Assembly: GCA_944350065.1 (NCBI GenBank) | Contig: CALVOD010000046.1 | Span: forward strand, 1 to 9,285 | Reading direction: 5' to 3' | DNA length: 9,285 nucleotides | Origin: an uncultured Clostridia bacterium | GTDB lineage: Bacteria > Bacillota > Clostridia > Christensenellales > DTU072 | In this document: positions 5,894-9,285 of the stretch, in pieces | How the letters are laid out: every line of letters starts with the position of its first letter | Position numbering within the stretch: position 1 is the first letter of the stretch | Notes under the pieces: model-generated | The model's input: only the letters and a program-made list of their open reading frames with translations | Told to the model about the DNA's origin: nothing | Database searches by the model: none | Translations under genes and position numbers: made by a program

Positions 5894-7246
5894 ATGGCTG
5901 AATACGGATTGATAATACTCGGAGGAGGTCCCGCGGGATACCGCGCCGCGGAGATCGCCGCAAAAAAGATGCGCACCCTGCTCATCGAGAAAGCGGAGCT
6001 CGGCGGGGTATGCCTTAACTCGGGCTGTATCCCTTCGAAAACTTTTTTACAGGCGGCGAAAGTTGCGGATTACTGCGCGCACGGCGTAAGATACGGCGTG
6101 AAAACGTCGGAAGCGGATACGGAGCACGCCGCCGTGGTGGCGCGCAAGACGAAGGTGGTGCGCGTTCTTACCGCGGGAGTACGCTCGGCGCTGAAAGCAT
6201 CGGGAGCGGAGGTATGTAAAGCGGAAGGATACATAGAAGGTATCTTCGACGGCAAAATAATCGTCAGCGCCGCAGGCGAAAGGCACAGCGCGGACAATCT
6301 GCTGATAGCCTGCGGCTCAGAAACGGCGGTACCGCCCGTAAAAGGCATATACGAAGGAATGCGCGCGGGGCGCGTAATTACCAACAAGGAAATATTTAAT
6401 TTACCCGAGCCGCCCCGCTCTCTCGTCGTAATAGGCGGCGGAGTGGTAGGCGTGGAGACCGCCTCGTATTACGCCTCCGCGAAAAGCAAAGTAACCGTTA
6501 TCGAAGCCGCGCCGCGCCTTCTCGGCGCAACCGACGGCGACGTGGCGGACGTGATAACGAAAGCATTGGCGCGTAAGGGCGTAACCTTCGTTACCTCAGC
6601 TATGGTAACTGAAATAACCGACGAAGGCGTAAAATATTCGGGAGCGACAGAAGGTTTCGTCGAAGCGGACAAGATACTGCTTTCGGCAGGAAGGCGCGCG
6701 GTTTTATCGGGTTACGGACTCGAAAATCTCGGCGTGGCGACCGATAAAGCCGGTATAATAACCGATTCGGCGATGCGCACGAACGTAAAAGGCGTATACG
6801 CGGCGGGAGACGTCACGGGGAGGTCAATGCTCGCACACACTGCCTACCGCGAAGCGGAAGCGGCGGTGAACGGTATGCTCGGTATCCCCGACGAAGTGAA
6901 CTACGACGCAATACCGTCGGTGATATACACTTCTCCCGAAGGAGCTTCGGCGGGTATTGTGGCGGCGCCTGACGACCCGCGCTACGCTACAGTTAAAATT
7001 CCCGCCGCCTATTCAGGGCGCTACGTTGCGGAAACGGACGAACGGGACGGCTTCGTCAAGCTCGTAGCCGACAAGGAACGCGGCATACTCGCAGGCGCGC
7101 ACGCAGCCGTTCCGTACGCAGGCGAAATAATAACGACCGCAGCCGCGCTCATAACCCTTAAAACGCCCTTGAAAGAAGCGAAAAAACTCGTATTCCCCCA
7201 TCCCACCGTGTCCGAACTTTTAAAAACAGCCCTCGACGCGCTTTAA
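5894..7246 (+). CDS. lpdA: Dihydrolipoyl dehydrogenase (E3)
   Basis: A 450-residue FAD-dependent pyridine nucleotide-disulphide oxidoreductase that reoxidises dihydrolipoyl groups with NAD+. The N-terminal FAD-binding loop is GGGPAG (10-15). The redox-active disulphide is Cys40-Cys45 in GGVCLNSGCIPSK, whose four-residue gap and PSK are diagnostic of lipoamide dehydrogenases. A second Rossmann loop, GGGVVG, begins the NAD domain mid-protein, AAGDVTG marks the second FAD contact, and HPTVSE near the C-terminus supplies the catalytic His-Glu pair in the dimer. Length is close to the family's usual 450-475 residues; there is no N-terminal lipoyl domain. The first residue of HAHPT is replaced (FPHPT). 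It has its own promoter, a GGAGG site, and no pyruvate dehydrogenase, 2-oxoacid dehydrogenase or glycine cleavage gene beside it, so its partner complex must be encoded elsewhere. A different flavin disulphide reductase is possible but less likely. Confidence 0.9.
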   Translation: MAEYGLIILGGGPAGYRAAEIAAKKMRTLLIEKAELGGVCLNSGCIPSKTFLQAAKVADYCAHGVRYGVKTSEADTEHAAVVARKTKVVRVLTAGVRSALKASGAEVCKAEGYIEGIFDGKIIVSAAGERHSADNLLIACGSETAVPPVKGIYEGMRAGRVITNKEIFNLPEPPRSLVVIGGGVVGVETASYYASAKSKVTVIEAAPRLLGATDGDVADVITKALARKGVTFVTSAMVTEITDEGVKYSGATEGFVEADKILLSAGRRAVLSGYGLENLGVATDKAGIITDSAMRTNVKGVYAAGDVTGRSMLAHTAYREAEAAVNGMLGIPDEVNYDAIPSVIYTSPEGASAGIVAAPDDPRYATVKIPAAYSGRYVAETDERDGFVKLVADKERGILAGAHAAVPYAGEIITTAAALITLKTPLKEAKKLVFPHPTVSELLKTALDAL

Positions 7247-7269
7247 GCCCTTCCGTGTGAACGGCTTAA
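7243..7269. repeat. Short inverted repeat spanning the lpd stop codon
   Basis: TTAAGCC (7243-7249) and GGCTTAA (7263-7269) are perfect 7-bp inverted arms around 13 bases. The left arm contains the lpd stop codon. No T-run follows, so it is not a terminator by itself. It may protect the mRNA 3' end or be incidental. Confidence 0.4.
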
Positions 7270-7298
7270 ACGCACGCGCGGCAAAGCCGCGCGTGCGT
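7270..7298. repeat. GC-rich perfect 13-bp hairpin downstream of lpd
   Basis: ACGCACGCGCGGC (7270-7282) and GCCGCGCGTGCGT (7286-7298) pair perfectly around an AAA loop. The downstream sequence is CAAATAAA, without a T-run on the plus strand. It sits between lpd and the bidirectional terminator and may be an extragenic palindrome or an mRNA-stabilising element. Confidence 0.65.
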
Positions 7299-7327
7299 CA
7301 AATAAATTATATTCCATTCCGATTAAC

Positions 7328-7359
7328 AAAAAAGGCGCGCCTGCCGCGCGCCTTTTTTT
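7328..7359. terminator. Bidirectional intrinsic terminator between lpd and the GH3 gene
   Basis: A 13-bp perfect stem (A6 plus GGCGCGC at 7328-7340, with GCGCGCC plus T6 at 7346-7358) surrounds a 5-base loop. A T-run follows on both strands: seven T residues on plus (7353-7359) and six on minus. It serves lpd (+) and the convergent GH3 gene (-). Confidence 0.9.
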
Positions 7360-7392
7360 GTTTTAACCGATTTTGTTTAAATCCATAAAGGA

Positions 7393-9285
7393 TCAGAGTT
7401 TGTTCTCTTTGGCAAGTTTGGCGTGTTTGCCCATAAGGCATACGCCTTTCAATATCTTGCCCCAGCCTCTGAGCCTGTGCTCGCGGTTGAAAAGCATTAT
7501 GAGTCCTTCCGCCATATCGTCGCTCAAAAGACCGCCGGACATATTCGACATCGCGCGTATCGGCGTCTGCATTATGATAGCTACCATTATCGCGCTCGAG
7601 CCGAGTCCGTTGTCCTTGATGCACTTAGGTATTAGCCAGGCTATAAACTTGCCCAGTCCGCTGCCCACGTTCTTCGCGTCCTCGAAAGTGGACGAGAAAT
7701 CGAGCTTGTAATCGGCGGGCTTGTCGAGCGGGAGAGGCTTCCTGCCGAGCATCGTCTCGAACTCCGCGTCCGATACCGCCTCCACTTTGCCGCTATAATA
7801 CGAAGGAAGTTTCAGCGCGTCGTCGCCGCCGGCGCCCTCGTCGCCCTTGACGTTTACGGTAGCCTTGAGCCTTATATCGCGCGAAGACGCCCCGACAAGA
7901 ATTTCGAATTCGCCGGACTCAACGAGCCAATCCTTACGCTCTACGTCGTAATACGCGAACGCGCGTTTGTCGAGAGTGACGTTTACAGTCTTCTTTTCGC
8001 CGGGCTCGAGCGCCACCTTTTCGAAAGCCTTCAGCTCTTTTACGGGACGGTATACGGAGCTTGATTTATCGGCAACGTACACCTGTGCCGCTTCCTTTCC
8101 GAATACCTTGCCTACGTTCTCCACCGCAAAGGAAAGTTCGAGATTTTCGGCGTTAATGTCGATTTCGGGTTTCTTTATCTTAATGTCAGAGTACCCGAAT
8201 TCCGTATAAGAGAGTCCGTATCCGAAGGGGAACAGCACAGGTTTTTCCGCTTTGTCGAAATAGCGGTACCCCACGTAAAGCCCCTCTCTGTACTGCACCG
8301 CCGCGGTGCCGCCCGGGAAGTACGCGCTCGCCGCGACGTCCTCCAACGCAAGCGGGAAGGTTTCGGGAAGTTTACCGGACGGATTGACTTTACCGAACAG
8401 TATGTCGTATACCGCTTCGCCCGAGGCTTCTCCTCCGAGATAGGCTTCGAGTACGCCTTTGACCTTCGGAAGCCACGGCATTGTCACCGGCGAACCGTTA
8501 TGCAAGACCACTACGGTATTCGGGTTAGCCTCCGCTACCGCTTCGATAAGCTTGACGTGTCCCGCGGGCATATCTATATGCTTGCGGTCGAAGCCCTCCG
8601 ATTCGTAGGCGTCCGTAAGCCCCGCGAACACTATCGCGACGTCCGCTTTCTTAGCCGTTTCGACGGCTTCCGCTATAAGCGTAGCGTCCACTTCGTCCCT
8701 CTCGGTATATCCGTCGGCGTAAATTTTGTCTATTCCTTCCGCCGCGTCCCAAGCGCCGACCACCTTGTAGGTGTTTATGTGCGAGCTTCCGCCGCCTTGA
8801 TGACGGGGCTCTTTGGCAAACTTGCCGATAAAGGCGTATTTCTTATCCGCGGCAAGCGGCAATATACCGTCGTTCTTGAGAAGCACCATGCATTCCGCGG
8901 CTATTTCGCGCGCGAGTTTGTGGTCCGCTTCGCGATCGTATTCGCATTTCGCCCGTCCGCGCGTAGCTACAATCTTCTCTATTATGCGCTCGCACGCTCT
9001 GTCGAGTATCTTCTCGTCGAGCTCGCCCGATTTCACCGCTTCGACTATCTTGCGGTCGTTCTTGCCGCCGCTCGAAGGCATTTCGAGCTCCAGTCCCGCT
9101 TCCAAGCCTTTCACCCTGTCCGCTATCGCGCCCCAGTCCGTCATCACAAAGCCGTCGAAGCCCCATTCGTCGCGAAATACGTCGTTGAGAAGCCATTTGT
9201 TCTCCGACGAATATACGCCGTTTATACGGTTATAGGAGCACATTATCGTCCAGGGACGCGCCCTTTTCACGGTAGCTTCGAATGC
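7393..9285 (-). CDS. GH3 beta-glucosidase-type glycosidase, 5'-truncated by the window, with C-terminal extension
   Basis: 630 residues are visible; the frame is open to the window edge (it begins AFEATVKRARPW), so the true start lies outside. The GTG at 9270 is internal. The visible end of the GH3 barrel includes IMCSYNRING and FVMTDWGA, with Asp50 (counting from the edge) as the expected nucleophile. The GH3 C-terminal domain follows (about 125-365), with GGGSSHIN and ESEGFDR (228-234), the region of the usual acid/base glutamate and substrate loop. A fibronectin type III-like domain lies at about 395-475, ending before EFEILVG. After a Gly/Asp-rich linker, about 150 further residues (480-630) form an extension with LDFSSTFEDAK and a hydrophobic stretch near 562-572. 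It probably cleaves beta-linked glucose, xylose or similar sugars from short oligosaccharides; the substrate is not readable. Whether it has a signal peptide cannot be seen. Confidence 0.92.
   Translation of the reverse strand, partial: AFEATVKRARPWTIMCSYNRINGVYSSENKWLLNDVFRDEWGFDGFVMTDWGAIADRVKGLEAGLELEMPSSGGKNDRKIVEAVKSGELDEKILDRACERIIEKIVATRGRAKCEYDREADHKLAREIAAECMVLLKNDGILPLAADKKYAFIGKFAKEPRHQGGGSSHINTYKVVGAWDAAEGIDKIYADGYTERDEVDATLIAEAVETAKKADVAIVFAGLTDAYESEGFDRKHIDMPAGHVKLIEAVAEANPNTVVVLHNGSPVTMPWLPKVKGVLEAYLGGEASGEAVYDILFGKVNPSGKLPETFPLALEDVAASAYFPGGTAAVQYREGLYVGYRYFDKAEKPVLFPFGYGLSYTEFGYSDIKIKKPEIDINAENLELSFAVENVGKVFGKEAAQVYVADKSSSVYRPVKELKAFEKVALEPGEKKTVNVTLDKRAFAYYDVERKDWLVESGEFEILVGASSRDIRLKATVNVKGDEGAGGDDALKLPSYYSGKVEAVSDAEFETMLGRKPLPLDKPADYKLDFSSTFEDAKNVGSGLGKFIAWLIPKCIKDNGLGSSAIMVAIIMQTPIRAMSNMSGGLLSDDMAEGLIMLFNREHRLRGWGKILKGVCLMGKHAKLAKENKL

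Noticed and set aside
7270..7298. Hairpin after lpd as its main terminator
   Set aside because: It has no T-run on the plus strand; the hairpin at 7328-7359 fits far better.
9268..9270. GTG as the start of the GH3 gene
   Set aside because: The frame is open upstream to the window edge with residues typical of GH3 (AFEATV), and much of the catalytic barrel would be missing.
1..9285. CRISPR array, transposon, phage or defence genes
   Set aside because: No spaced repeats, transposase, integrase, terminal inverted repeats or defence-family motifs were found in any frame.

Overview
The window looks like chromosomal DNA from an uncultured gut-type member of the Bacillota (Clostridia). This is inferred from gene content: a lipoprotein combining Big2, InlB-B and BspA-type leucine-rich repeats, a GPH-family sugar symporter beside a cytoplasmic-type GH3 glucosidase, and strong GGAGG ribosome binding sites. 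A relative of Christensenellales/Borkfalkiaceae is possible but cannot be proven from the sequence. Coding DNA is moderately GC-rich and intergenic DNA is AT-rich.

Layout, left to right. 1-234: AT-rich non-coding DNA with two promoter-like sites. 235-2421 (+): a large surface lipoprotein, closed by an intrinsic terminator at 2448-2477. 2498-4764 (+): a two-gene operon of a GPH sugar:cation symporter and tcdA (tRNA t6A to cyclic t6A dehydratase), four bases apart, whose likely terminator lies inside the 3' end of the opposing gene. 4782-5429 (-): a HAD phosphatase of the phosphoglycolate phosphatase type. 5430-5893: an unusual intergenic region holding a 48-codon single-membrane-span reading frame on the minus strand (possible AUU start), an opposing promoter and perfect terminator that could make a short antisense RNA, a GC-rich hairpin, and direct repeats before the next promoter. 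5894-7246 (+): a stand-alone dihydrolipoyl dehydrogenase. 7247-7392: a GC-rich hairpin and a bidirectional terminator. 7393-9285 (-): a GH3 beta-glucosidase cut off at the window edge, carrying an extra C-terminal domain.

Functionally the genes are mostly ordinary: sugar import (GPH symporter), glycoside cleavage (GH3), phosphate-ester housekeeping (HAD), redox enzyme E3 (Lpd) and tRNA modification (TcdA). The symporter and GH3 could act in one pathway, but they are about 3.3 kb apart on opposite strands, so this is only a suggestion.

The most unusual signals are regulatory. Four promoters share an extended -10 element (TGn + TATAAT-like). In two of them (lipoprotein and HAD gene) the predicted transcription start falls on, or one base before, the start codon, with no ribosome binding site, which predicts leaderless mRNAs. 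The best candidate for something undescribed is the small membrane ORF with a possible antisense RNA at 5511-5704. It is speculative. No defence system, CRISPR array, transposon or phage module was seen.
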